Shown here piece by piece: positions 43,650 to 51,530 of a DNA stretch of 64,000 bases (positions are counted from its first letter, which is position 1; every line of letters starts with the position of its first letter). The position numbers and the translations under genes are program-made. The stretch is from Paenibacillus silvestris (GTDB taxonomy: Bacteria > Bacillota > Bacilli > Paenibacillales > NBRC-103111). The notes below the pieces were generated by a model that made no database searches, had not been told where the DNA came from, and saw only the letters and a program-made list of their open reading frames with translations. The stretch is from positions 719,065-783,064 of the forward strand of contig NZ_WTUZ01000022.1 of assembly GCF_009882985.1 (NCBI RefSeq), written 5' to 3'.

Positions 43650-44069
43650 ATGTCAAAAAAATTCTTAAGAGAAAACGGCATGCACCTATCGTGGCTGCTA
43701 GCTTTAATCGCCACATTAGGGAGTCTGTATTTCTCGGAAATTATGCATTTTATACCTTGCAAACTATGTTGGTATCAACGTATTCTCATGTATCCACTGG
43801 CTGTCATTTTGGGAATCGCTGCTGTCCGCAGAGACTACAAGCTGACGATTTATGTATTACCCTTGACGATTTGGGGAGCTTGTATTTCCGTTTATCACGT
43901 ATTGCTCCAATCGGGAGTTTTTCACGAATCCGCAACAGGCTGCGGGCCAATACCATGTGACGTAGATTACTTGAACTGGCTTGGTTTTATTACGATTCCA
44001 ATGCTTGCCGGAACTGCTTTTATTTTGATCACCATTCTTCAATTCCTGACATACCGAGCTACGAAATAA
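43650..44069 (+). CDS. bdbC: Disulfide bond oxidoreductase BdbC (DsbB family)
   Basis: 139 residues with four membrane helices. The two redox pairs of the family are present: Cys-Lys-Leu-Cys in FIPCKLCWYQRILMYPLA and a second outer pair in SATGCGPIPCDVDYLNWLG. BdbC reoxidises an extracytoplasmic thioredoxin-like partner (BdbD) and passes electrons to quinone. No bdbD gene is in the window. GGGGAGG precedes the ATG. Confidence 0.93.
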   Translation: MSKKFLRENGMHLSWLLALIATLGSLYFSEIMHFIPCKLCWYQRILMYPLAVILGIAAVRRDYKLTIYVLPLTIWGACISVYHVLLQSGVFHESATGCGPIPCDVDYLNWLGFITIPMLAGTAFILITILQFLTYRATK

Positions 44070-44155
44070 ACCCTCGTACCAAAAATAGGCAGGTAATTTG
44101 TCTAGCGCTGTCGAAAGGAGTACTGAACGTATTCCTATCAAGCGAGGTGCTACAG

Positions 44156-45139
44156 ATGACATCAATTACCAAAAGTGCTGCACTGCTGATCCTTTTAAGC
44201 GCAACATTGGTCGGTTGTGCAGACAAAAGCCTGCTTTCACCTGCTGCCGAAGCGGTAACGACACCAAGTCCGCAAGCAACAACAAAACCGGTGGCGCCAA
44301 CGCCAACTCCTAAATCAACAGCAAAGCCCATAGCTACTCCAAAACCAAGCGTAGTACCGAGTGCAACTCCGCATCCCACGACTGCCCCCAGCCCTACAGC
44401 GTCAGCAAAACCTGCTGCAGGCACGACAACTACAAAACCAATCGCAGGAGACAAAACCCCATACTCATGGTATTACATGAAGAAGAAAACAGGTCAAGTT
44501 CCCGATTTTCCGAAAGAAACGAAATCTTTTACCGCAGATCAGAAAGCCGTTTGGGTAGGGACTGGGAAAAAGGTTTATTTAACAATTGATGCGGGAGGCC
44601 CGCTGATTGAAGTGGATCTCATGCTTAAATCTCTGAAGGAAAACGGCGTGAAAGCGAACTTTTTCATATCAGGAAACAATATTAAGTTAAATCCGGATTA
44701 TTTGAAAAGAGTTGTGGCAGACGGTCATTTTGTGGCCAATCATACGATGACGCACAAGGATTTCAATGAGCTGAGTGATGACCAAATTCGCAAGGAAATT
44801 ACCGATTTTGAAGCTTTATATAAGAAGCTGACGGGCAAGGAAGTCGAGAAATACTTTCGCTTCCCTTACGGTCACTACAATATGCATAATTTAAGTTTGG
44901 TATCCAGCATGGGGTATACGTCTGTCTTTTGGTCGACGGCCATGCGAGATTGGGAACCGAGAGAGAATGGAGCAGAGGATCCGTACAACGATATCATGAA
45001 TAATTTGCATGATGGCAATATTATTTTGATGCATCAGGGGTCCTTGGAAAACATGCAGGCGCTTGCGCGCATCTGCAAAGAAATCAAGAAACGTGGCTAT
45101 GAATTCGCACTAGTGAATGATTTGCAACCCAAAAAATAA
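44156..45139 (+). CDS. Polysaccharide deacetylase-like lipoprotein
   Basis: About 327 residues. The signal peptide ends at lipobox LVGC (Cys21). A Thr/Pro/Lys-rich spacer of about 75 residues (ATTKPVAPTPTPKSTAKPIA) lifts the domain through the wall. The NodB fold follows: motif 1 reads YLTIDAGGP instead of TFDDG, motif 2 keeps both His of HxxxH (ANHTMTHKDF), motif 3 is RFPYGHYN. The second Asp of motif 1, a metal ligand, is Ala, so activity may differ from a normal deacetylase. ATG 44156 has GAGGTG. Confidence 0.87.
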   Translation: MTSITKSAALLILLSATLVGCADKSLLSPAAEAVTTPSPQATTKPVAPTPTPKSTAKPIATPKPSVVPSATPHPTTAPSPTASAKPAAGTTTTKPIAGDKTPYSWYYMKKKTGQVPDFPKETKSFTADQKAVWVGTGKKVYLTIDAGGPLIEVDLMLKSLKENGVKANFFISGNNIKLNPDYLKRVVADGHFVANHTMTHKDFNELSDDQIRKEITDFEALYKKLTGKEVEKYFRFPYGHYNMHNLSLVSSMGYTSVFWSTAMRDWEPRENGAEDPYNDIMNNLHDGNIILMHQGSLENMQALARICKEIKKRGYEFALVNDLQPKK

Positions 45140-45253
45140 GTGACCGACCACCGATAATCAGTGTTGTAAGCCTAGGTACCTTTCAGCTTGTACGTTCATA
45201 TTCTATCCATGTAGCCTGTGAAATTCATTAACCGGCAAAGGATGCGGATAGGT

Positions 45254-46063
45254 GTGCAGCAAGCGATAGCCGTACTGGACTCCGGAGTCGGAGGATTAAC
45301 TGTAGTAAAAGAACTCATGAGGCAGCTGCCGCAAGAAAAAGTCATCTATTTCGGTGATACGGCTCGAAGTCCTTATGGACCGCGATCAGCTGTAGAAGTA
45401 CGTATATTTACCCGGCAAATTGTGGATTATTTAATTCAATTTAACCCTAAAATGATAGTGATTGCTTGCAATACGGCGACTGCGGTAGCCATAGAAGATA
45501 TTAGAGAACGTGTTTCTATTCCGGTTTTGGGTGTGATCTCGCCAGGTGCGAGAGCGGCAATTAAGCACACACGAACTGGGGTTGTTGGGGTTATTGGCAC
45601 GGAAGGGACGATCAAAAGCAAGGCATATGAACATGCCTTAAAGTTAATTTCGCCGAACATTCAGGTGTATAGCGAGCCTTGTCCGCTTTTGGCGCCTTTC
45701 GTGGAGAAAGGGCTTTTCGGCAGAGAGCAAGAGCAGGAGATTGTTGAGCAATCGCTCCAGCCGCTAATCGGCAAGCCAATTGATTGTTTAATACTGGGAT
45801 GTACGCATTATCCCTTTCTGATGGAGCCGATCTCCCGAGTTATGGGGCCGGACGTAACTTTGATTTCATCTGCAGACGAAACAGCAAGAGAGATCAGCAC
45901 GATTCTGTACCACCGTGATCGGATGGAAACATCGGGAAAACTGCCGATTCACCAATTTTTTTGCAGTGGTGAACCTACGTTATTTAAGCGTATTACGGAA
46001 AGCTGGCTCAAAGATCAGATTGCCATTACACCTGTCGTCTGGCAGGTGCCAACTATTTTTTGA
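45254..46063 (+). CDS. racE: Glutamate racemase
   Basis: 269 residues. AIAVLDSGVGGLTVVKELMR starts the domain; the two catalytic cysteines are in IACNTATA and LGCTHYPF. It converts L- to D-glutamate for peptidoglycan. The frame opens at 45218, but a GTG at 45254 with AAGGA nine bases upstream gives the length and N-terminus of known RacE/MurI proteins. It lies among cell-wall genes (deacetylase, M14 peptidase). A terminator follows. Confidence 0.96.
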   Translation: MQQAIAVLDSGVGGLTVVKELMRQLPQEKVIYFGDTARSPYGPRSAVEVRIFTRQIVDYLIQFNPKMIVIACNTATAVAIEDIRERVSIPVLGVISPGARAAIKHTRTGVVGVIGTEGTIKSKAYEHALKLISPNIQVYSEPCPLLAPFVEKGLFGREQEQEIVEQSLQPLIGKPIDCLILGCTHYPFLMEPISRVMGPDVTLISSADETAREISTILYHRDRMETSGKLPIHQFFCSGEPTLFKRITESWLKDQIAITPVVWQVPTIF

Positions 46064-46089
46064 ATAGACCCTCAGGGGTCTATTTTTTT
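46063..46089 (+). terminator. Terminator of racE
   Basis: AATAGACCC / GGGGTCTATT, then TTTTTTG. Confidence 0.85.
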
Positions 46090-46192
46090 GTTGAGGCATG
46101 CCTCAAACATAACTTCGCTATGCCGCATGTTTCTAAGGGAGCAGGCATATTCATAACCTACGTAGGAGATCAAAGAGCTGTGAGGTGGTCGT

Positions 46193-47083
46193 ATGTTGGG
46201 TTATGGGTATGGGACGTTGTGTGATGAATTAAATCGGCTAGGCAGGATCTATCCTTTCCTGCATGTCGAAGTTATAGGGGAAAGTGTGATGGGCAAAGGC
46301 ATACCGGCACTGCGCATCGGTCAAGGGGCTAGGGAGCTCCATGTCAATGCGTCGTTCCACGCCAATGAGTGGATTACGACACCGCTTATTATGCAATTCG
46401 TGGAGGATCTTGCTTGCTCTTATGCCAGAGGGACGGCATGGCAGGGCAGAAACACCAGACGCCTGCTCTCAGAGTATTCCCTATGGATTGTTCCTATGGT
46501 GAATCCAGATGGCGTAGAACTTGTTTTGAACGGCATCAGTCCTGATCATCCGTATCAAGCGAACTTGCTGGAATGGAACGGAGAACAGCCGGATTTTAGC
46601 AACTGGAAAGCGAATATAAGGGGTGTAGACCTCAATGATCAATTCCCCGCACATTGGGAGGACGAGGCTGAGCGTAGAGGGAAGTTGGGCCCGGGGCCGC
46701 GGGATTATGGCGGTGAAACGCCGTTGTCTGAGCCAGAGGCTGCAGCGCTTGCGCGTTTTACAGAATGTCACCCCTTTGAGCTTGTCGTTGCCCTACATAC
46801 CCAAGGGAGAGAGATCTATTGGAATTACCGTGGGTATGAACCAGCGGAATCCGAGTCGTTTGCTGAGCAATTAGCGATCGTCAGCGGCTACGAGGCTGTG
46901 AAGTTAACCGACAGCGATGCAGGGTATAAAGACTGGTTCATACAGCATTTCAGAAGACCTGGATTTACTGTTGAGTTAGGTGTTGGCGTCAATCCGCTGC
47001 CAGTGGAATCCTTTGCCGATCTCTATGCGGAGATCGTTCCGATCCTGCTGACTGCGCTGGAATTACAAACAGTTAACCGTTAG
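46193..47083 (+). CDS. M14 family zinc carboxypeptidase (gamma-D-glutamyl-diamino acid endopeptidase type)
   Basis: 296 residues. The zinc ligands appear as HANE (in VNASFHANEWITTP) and the His in VVALHTQG; substrate-binding VNPDGVEL and RGVDLNDQFPAHW and the catalytic Glu in GFTVELGVGVNP fit M14. Relatives such as endopeptidase I of B. sphaericus cut gamma-D-Glu-diaminopimelate bonds in spore or cell-wall peptides. No signal peptide or LysM repeats are visible, so it probably acts on muropeptides inside the cell. GAGGTGG precedes the ATG. Confidence 0.92.
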   Translation: MLGYGYGTLCDELNRLGRIYPFLHVEVIGESVMGKGIPALRIGQGARELHVNASFHANEWITTPLIMQFVEDLACSYARGTAWQGRNTRRLLSEYSLWIVPMVNPDGVELVLNGISPDHPYQANLLEWNGEQPDFSNWKANIRGVDLNDQFPAHWEDEAERRGKLGPGPRDYGGETPLSEPEAAALARFTECHPFELVVALHTQGREIYWNYRGYEPAESESFAEQLAIVSGYEAVKLTDSDAGYKDWFIQHFRRPGFTVELGVGVNPLPVESFADLYAEIVPILLTALELQTVNR

Positions 47084-47173
47084 ACAAGTACCGTGAACAT
47101 AACCTTGTTTCTCAAGAACCGATCTGTCCATCCTTCATATACTGGAGTAAGGAGACGGTTGGGAGGCGAGGTT

Positions 47174-47383
47174 ATGGCACCACCTAAAGGTAAAGGCAAG
47201 GTTGCTAAGAAGAAAGTGCTATCTTCCAGAGAGCAGTACACGATGAGAATTGTGGAGTCGTCAACGTGCGCGGTTTGTAAAACACAATGTACAAGAGGAC
47301 TTCGTTATTTAGAGCAAATGTCTCAACCGGGGGCTGTTGGTAGAGGGGTTCCATGTATTTTGACCAGAAAAAAAATCAATTAA
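47174..47383 (+). CDS. Small basic protein with four cysteines (69 residues)
   Basis: A lysine-rich N-terminus (MAPPKGKGKVAKKKVLSSRE) precedes CAVCKTQC and a later PCILTRKKIN. The Cys-x2-Cys-x3-Cys and a fourth Cys suggest a small metal site. GGAGGCGAGG lies before the ATG at 47174; the frame is open from 47093. The family is not recognised; the basic tail suggests nucleic-acid or spore-core association. Confidence 0.65.
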   Translation: MAPPKGKGKVAKKKVLSSREQYTMRIVESSTCAVCKTQCTRGLRYLEQMSQPGAVGRGVPCILTRKKIN

Positions 47384-47388
47384 TTGAA

Positions 47389-47428
47389 AAAAAGTCCACG
47401 CCTAATGGAAGAGAGGCATGGACTTTTC
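47389..47428. terminator. Bidirectional terminator
   Basis: AAAAGTCCACGCCT / AGGCATGGACTTTT, serving the 69-residue gene and the convergent 29-residue gene. Confidence 0.9.
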
Positions 47429-47441
47429 TTTATTTATGACT

Positions 47442-47531
47442 TTATTTGTGTCCTTTATTGCTCTTCTGATCTTGCGTTTTGGTCGTTGTGTTTTTGCGGG
47501 ATTGCCCTTGCTGTTTATGATCTGCTGACAT
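47442..47531 (-). CDS. Possible minor small acid-soluble spore protein (29 residues)
   Basis: MSADHKQQGQSRKNTTTKTQ is followed by a short Lys/Gln/Asn-rich tail ending NKGHK. GAGGAGG lies nine bases before ATG. Its promoter region has GTATC (47597-47601), 17 bases and CATAATA (47573-47579), matching the forespore sigma-G consensus. Composition and length fit minor SASPs such as SspM or SspP, but it is not clearly one of the named families. Confidence 0.55.
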   Translation of the reverse strand: MSADHKQQGQSRKNTTTKTQDQKSNKGHK

Positions 47532-47572
47532 GTTTGTTCCTCCTCGATTATCGTTGTTGGAGAGCGCGTCAT

Positions 47573-47601
47573 TATTATGATCAGTTGGTTGATTTTGATA
47601 C
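47573..47601 (-). promoter_or_regulatory. Sigma-G-like promoter
   Basis: GTATC - 17 bases - CATAATA on the minus strand, about 42 bases before the small ORF. Sigma-G consensus is GYATR / CATWMTA. Confidence 0.5.
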
Positions 47602-47617
47602 GGCTCCAAGAGGAAAA

Positions 47618-47653
47618 TAAAAACCCAACGGACGATGGTGATCGTTCGTTGGG
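47618..47653 (-). terminator. Terminator of the 59-residue gene
   Basis: CCCAACGGACGAT / ATCGTTCGTTGGG, then TTTTTATTTT on the minus strand. Confidence 0.85.
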
Positions 47654-47679
47654 CTGTATGCGAAGATGGTAGGGTACAA

Positions 47680-47859
47680 TTAATGGTTAGGAGGAAGCAG
47701 CTTATCTTCGAGACGTTGCTTTACTTTCTTGATGGCATCTCTTTCTAATTTGTGGTTTAAGTTGAACTTCGCACCTGTTAATGCAAGCGCTTCCTTAACA
47801 GTCATTTCTACATAAATAATCTCTTCACCTTGACGAATTTGAATAGAATTTTGTTCCAT
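47680..47859 (-). CDS. Small protein of unknown function (59 residues)
   Basis: MEQNSIQIRQGEEIIYVEMT begins with beta-strands, followed by a helical, basic part (LERDAIKKVKQRLEDKLLPP). ATG 47859 follows GGAGTGATGG. No Cys, no membrane helix. It looks like the short conserved proteins common in Paenibacillus. The family is not recognised. Confidence 0.65.
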   Translation of the reverse strand: MEQNSIQIRQGEEIIYVEMTVKEALALTGAKFNLNHKLERDAIKKVKQRLEDKLLPPNH

Positions 47860-48002
47860 TACCATCACTCCTATGTCAACTTTTTGAAGAGGAAACCTTG
47901 ATTTGTCGCACTTTTAATATAACATACCATGTAAGGTTAAACAAGGGTCATTAAGACCTATTTATAGAAAAACAATGTCGGAAACCAAGCCGAGCGGCAA
48001 AG

Positions 48003-48049
48003 AAAAAAACACGCAAAACGGCAGCATATGCTAGGCCAATTTGCGTGTT
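48003..48049 (-). terminator. Terminator of the second FAD oxidoreductase gene
   Basis: AACACGCAAA / TTTGCGTGTT with a further inner hairpin, then a T run on the minus strand. Confidence 0.82.
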
Positions 48050-48057
48050 ATTGATCA

Positions 48058-50304
48058 TTAACTATAGCAGCGAATCTCTACAATTTCAGCTCTCTCAGCT
48101 CCATTTGTTGACTCTACAAGCAAGCGTAATCGATTAGTTACTACGGTTTCTGGGAAGGTATGGATATGATGGCGGGTGTGATTATTAAGTTCTTCAGCGA
48201 CAGTTTTCCACTCTCCATGAGCGAAGGCTTGCAGCTTGTAGTCCTTAACTAATTCAGGAATAACCTCGAACTCTGTCCGATGATGATGCAAATTAATTAG
48301 ATCCTCATGGACATCATCATTCAGTGTAAGCTGTACGCTGCGGATCGGCACTTCGTTCGGCCAGCTGATTTCTAGCCATTCCGGTTGATCAGCTTCTATA
48401 CGAGCTGAAGACCACATGTTTGGGCCGCCGTAAGGCCTTTTAAAGCCATTAGCCGCTTTATCTGCGGAGTAAGCCGAAGTAGGCGAGAGCAAGCGGAAGC
48501 AGATGGGCTGGCGGTTGAACTCTCTAGGTGTCCAATCAACAACAGGCTGATTAGGTGTCGTGTCACCATAATCTGCTGAATTACCATTATCTTTGTATTT
48601 AAGTCCAAGGACACCAGACTGTAATTTGTCGGACTTATGAATAGATAGCGCAGGATTGCTGCGTAAAATAATAAATGCATTTTGAGCGACATCCGGGTGC
48701 CAGCTCAGCGGAACAGGGATCCACTGCTCTGATCCTTGCGAGACGGCTACTTGGACGGCTGCTACTTGCGTGTGCGGGACATAGTTCTGCGGCTTGCCCG
48801 TGCTCCACAACTCAACGGTTAGCTCCGTATTCTCCGAAGCGTCAAGCAACAGCTCTATACCTTCGATGTGTGGGTCTACGGGCACGAGAAGTGCCACACT
48901 GTCGGTGAGCGGATACACCGATGCGGACGTTTCAACCGCCAGCTGACTCAAGGTGCTGGACGCTGTCAAGGACGCGCTCAGCACGAGGTCGTCAGCGTCA
49001 GCGTTCTTGATCCCGAGCACGGAGGCATCCTGCCGCAGCAGCGTTTGCTGCAGCTCGCACAGATGGCTGCCATGCAGCTCGCGAGGGGAAATGCCTTTCG
49101 CTGCGCAGAGGGCAGCGCCCGTTCCTGCGGCTTCGCCGATGACGGCACAAGTCGCCATGACGCGCGTTGTGCCGAAAGCAACGTGGGACGCGCTGATATT
49201 GCGCCCAGCCATGAGCATATTCGTCGTATTGACCGAATAGAGGGAGCGGAACGGAATGTGATAGCTGCCATCCACATGCATATGTTTAGAGCCCTTCGCC
49301 GTAGCATACATGCCTTGCGGCGGATGCAAGTCAATCGACCAGCCGCCGAAGGCGACACGGTCTTCGAATGGCTCCTGCGCGATGACATCGTTTTGATTCA
49401 TCACGTAGTCCCCCACGAAACGACGATACTCTCTTTTGCCTGGAAGGGAACCGATCCATTCAAGGGTAAGGTTATCGGCTTCGAACTTACCGGAATTTTT
49501 GATATAATCCCAAATCCCGTAGATCACGGAGGACAGCTCATCGCGGATTTTCTCATTATCATGAACGGTATCCAATTCACCGCCCCACTCAATCCACCAG
49601 TAAGCGCAACCATTATCACCGCTGCGAATTACCCGTTTCATAGGGATAGTAGTCTGTGTAATATCTTTAGCGAAGCTTGGCGCGATATATTTCACAGGTC
49701 GGCCCACGTCTTTGGTATAGAAAAGCAGGGTGCTCCCTAGCGTAATATCATCTGGAACGAGAGGTGCCCACTCTTCGCTAAACTCCTCTTGCGCTTCACG
49801 TCCAATACGGAACTTCGCGCCCGCCAGGAAACCGACGAGCCCGTCGCCTGTGCAGTCCAGATACACGCGGCTTTCGAAGCGGATACGTCGTTCTGATCCC
49901 ATCATCCAGCCTGTAACGGATCGGATCGTCCGGGAATCCTCATCCCCATCCGCATCAACTTCATGAACATCTGTGTTTAGGAAAAGGGTAATATTTTTCT
50001 CCGCTTTTACTTTTTCGAGCACAATCAGATCCCACAGATATGGGTTACCATCGATATTGCGGTATTGGTTCTCAACAAACATTTCGCCCATGATACCGGT
50101 TTCACGCGCATACCGATGAAGGCCGTGGGAAGTAGCTCCACAAACCCACACGCGAACTTCACTGCTGGAATTCCCGCCAAGAACAGGCCGATTTTGAACA
50201 AGAGAAACAGTTTGACCTAATCGGGCAGCTGCAATTGCGGCACATACCCCTGCTAAACCCCCGCCGACAACGGTGATGTCGGATGTAACGATTTCGTGTT
50301 TCAT
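48058..50304 (-). CDS. FAD-dependent oxidoreductase with C-terminal beta-sandwich-like domain (module 2)
   Basis: 748 residues, a paralogue of the enzyme at 7666. The FAD domain is nearly the same (VVGGGLAGVCAAIAAARLGQ; RPVLGGNSSSEVRVWVCGA; RLYLDCTGDG-type RVYLDCTGDGLVGF; TTRVMATCAVIGEAAGTGAA). The middle and C-terminal parts differ more, while keeping the galactose-binding-like pattern (TSAYSADKAANGFKRPYGGP; PEWLEISWPNEVPIRSVQLT; TNRLRLLVESTNGAERAE). It is divergent from an AraC gene, as is its paralogue, but the two modules lie in opposite orientation. ATG 50304 follows GAGGTG. The reaction is unknown, a carbohydrate substrate is likely. Confidence 0.85.
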   Translation of the reverse strand: MKHEIVTSDITVVGGGLAGVCAAIAAARLGQTVSLVQNRPVLGGNSSSEVRVWVCGATSHGLHRYARETGIMGEMFVENQYRNIDGNPYLWDLIVLEKVKAEKNITLFLNTDVHEVDADGDEDSRTIRSVTGWMMGSERRIRFESRVYLDCTGDGLVGFLAGAKFRIGREAQEEFSEEWAPLVPDDITLGSTLLFYTKDVGRPVKYIAPSFAKDITQTTIPMKRVIRSGDNGCAYWWIEWGGELDTVHDNEKIRDELSSVIYGIWDYIKNSGKFEADNLTLEWIGSLPGKREYRRFVGDYVMNQNDVIAQEPFEDRVAFGGWSIDLHPPQGMYATAKGSKHMHVDGSYHIPFRSLYSVNTTNMLMAGRNISASHVAFGTTRVMATCAVIGEAAGTGAALCAAKGISPRELHGSHLCELQQTLLRQDASVLGIKNADADDLVLSASLTASSTLSQLAVETSASVYPLTDSVALLVPVDPHIEGIELLLDASENTELTVELWSTGKPQNYVPHTQVAAVQVAVSQGSEQWIPVPLSWHPDVAQNAFIILRSNPALSIHKSDKLQSGVLGLKYKDNGNSADYGDTTPNQPVVDWTPREFNRQPICFRLLSPTSAYSADKAANGFKRPYGGPNMWSSARIEADQPEWLEISWPNEVPIRSVQLTLNDDVHEDLINLHHHRTEFEVIPELVKDYKLQAFAHGEWKTVAEELNNHTRHHIHTFPETVVTNRLRLLVESTNGAERAEIVEIRCYS

Positions 50305-50341
50305 GACCAGCACCTCACTAGTTATAGAATATCCTTGATTT

Positions 50342-50388
50342 CATTGTAAAATAATTTATTTCCATTGAACATGCAGTTAGTTACAATG
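50342..50388. promoter_or_regulatory. Inverted repeat centred between the divergent module 2 genes
   Basis: CATTGTAA (50342-50349) and TTACAATG (50381-50388) are exact complements. Their centre is midway between the two start codons, a fitting place for the AraC-type regulator. Confidence 0.5.
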
Positions 50389-50424
50389 GACATATACTTT
50401 ATTTCACATGGAGGAGAGCGAGAT

Positions 50425-51207
50425 ATGGCTTTTCGTGATGTGGCAGTAAAACTCATTTCCCATGTTTATTGGCATCATAAAGAGGAGTTTATGTATAACG
50501 AGGACACCTATCCTTACTGGACGTTATTTGCCGTGGAAAAGGGGAGATTTGTCTATGGAATCGGGGAGCAAAAGGGTGAAGCAGGATTTGGCGACTTTGT
50601 CATCTGCCCGCCTCATACCGGTTTTCGAAGGAGGACACTCGAGCCGCTGTCGTTTCATTTTCTGCATTTTGTCTGGCTGTCAGAACCGAGCTCAGAGGAA
50701 GCGAGCAGTTGGAGAGGCAAACTGGTCATTAAGGATGTAGAGAGACTAGCCTCGAATTATCACTATTTGAAGAAACTGCCGGGTTGGGATGAGGAGAGCA
50801 CGCTGCATAAGCAGTACATGCTTAGCGATATGTTTAGGCTAGTCGCCATGGAGCGAGAATACAAAGACGAACTCACCACAGAAACTGATATTTTGATGGA
50901 AAAAGCACGTAAATATTTGTCGAATCACGCCTATGGAAGTTTATCGCTGCTCCATTTAGCCGAGAGCTTGGGGCTTACTCCCGTGCAGTTTACTCGAAGG
51001 TTTCGCAGAGCTTTCACGCAAACACCTTCTGAATTTCTGAATGAACTGCGGTTAACGAGAGCGCGCCATTTATTGGAAGGGTCGACCTTGACACTTGATG
51101 CAATCGCTGGAAATTGCGGATTTGAGAACGGTTTTTATTTGAGCCGCGTGTTTACTCAGAAAATCGGGATGGCTCCATCGGTGTACCGCAGCATGTATCG
51201 CGTTTAA
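50425..51207 (+). CDS. AraC family transcriptional regulator (module 2)
   Basis: 260 residues: cupin-like sensing domain (ISHVYWHHKEEFMYNEDTYP; GDFVICPPHTGFRRRTLEPL) and the AraC helix-turn-helix pair (LAESLGLTPVQFTRRFRRAF; AIAGNCGFENGFYLSRVFTQ). It is a paralogue of the regulator at 6682, with almost the same second recognition helix, so the two may bind related sites. ATG 50425 has GGAGGAG at ten bases and aligns with the paralogue better than the longer frame from 50365. Confidence 0.9.
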   Translation: MAFRDVAVKLISHVYWHHKEEFMYNEDTYPYWTLFAVEKGRFVYGIGEQKGEAGFGDFVICPPHTGFRRRTLEPLSFHFLHFVWLSEPSSEEASSWRGKLVIKDVERLASNYHYLKKLPGWDEESTLHKQYMLSDMFRLVAMEREYKDELTTETDILMEKARKYLSNHAYGSLSLLHLAESLGLTPVQFTRRFRRAFTQTPSEFLNELRLTRARHLLEGSTLTLDAIAGNCGFENGFYLSRVFTQKIGMAPSVYRSMYRV

Positions 51208-51211
51208 CACG

Positions 51212-51259
51212 AAAGGGGCTGTCCCGAAAGTTATGTAATGCCCGAGAGACGGCCTTTTT
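51212..51259 (+). terminator. Terminator-like hairpin after the module 2 araC
   Basis: GGGGCTGTCCCG / CGAGAGACGGCC followed by TTTTTG; the stem is imperfect. Confidence 0.55.
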
Positions 51260-51487
51260 GAACTTTTGGGAGCACCTCTTAAGAACAACGGGAAATACTA
51301 CCGCTAAATCTTTGCAAAACAAAGCAACAGATATGAATAAATGGAATTTCTCCAGTTAATGCGGAAGATTGAGCTTGGAAGCATGATTAAGGTGCGATTT
51401 AAATGGGATTTTTCCAATTATTGGGTCTACGCAACAAGGTCCGGTTTGAAATAAAGGGAGTTTCTCCCGCTATTTCATTCGGCCATA

Positions 51488-51524
51488 TAAAAAAGAGGCG
51501 ATCCCAAGTCAGGGACAGCCTCTT
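51488..51524 (-). terminator. Terminator of the AI-2E family gene
   Basis: AAGAGGC / GCCTCTT plus an inner ATCCC / GGGA pairing, then TTTTTTA on the minus strand. Confidence 0.75.
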
Positions 51525-51530
51525 AGATGT

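Larger units (their letters stand above)
51208..51530. repeat. Intergenic repeat block between two GGCTGTCCC hairpins
   Basis: About 320 bases without a gene. Hairpins 51212-51259 and 51488-51524 present GGCTGTCCC and GGGACAGCC as inverted ends. Between them are units such as TGGAATTTCTCCAGTTA (51342-51358), TGGGATTTTTCCAATTA (about 51401) and GGGAGTTTCTCCCGCTA (about 51458), the same family as at 12290-12465 and 36440-36560. Confidence 0.65.

Noticed and set aside
47384..47620. 78-residue plus-strand frame with hydrophobic stretches
   Set aside because: Starts at a TTG inside a terminator, lacks a ribosome site and covers the better-supported 29-residue minus-strand gene.
48868..49740. 290-residue plus-strand frame inside the second FAD oxidoreductase gene
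   Set aside because: Antisense shadow of a well-supported coding region, with no family resemblance or ribosome site.
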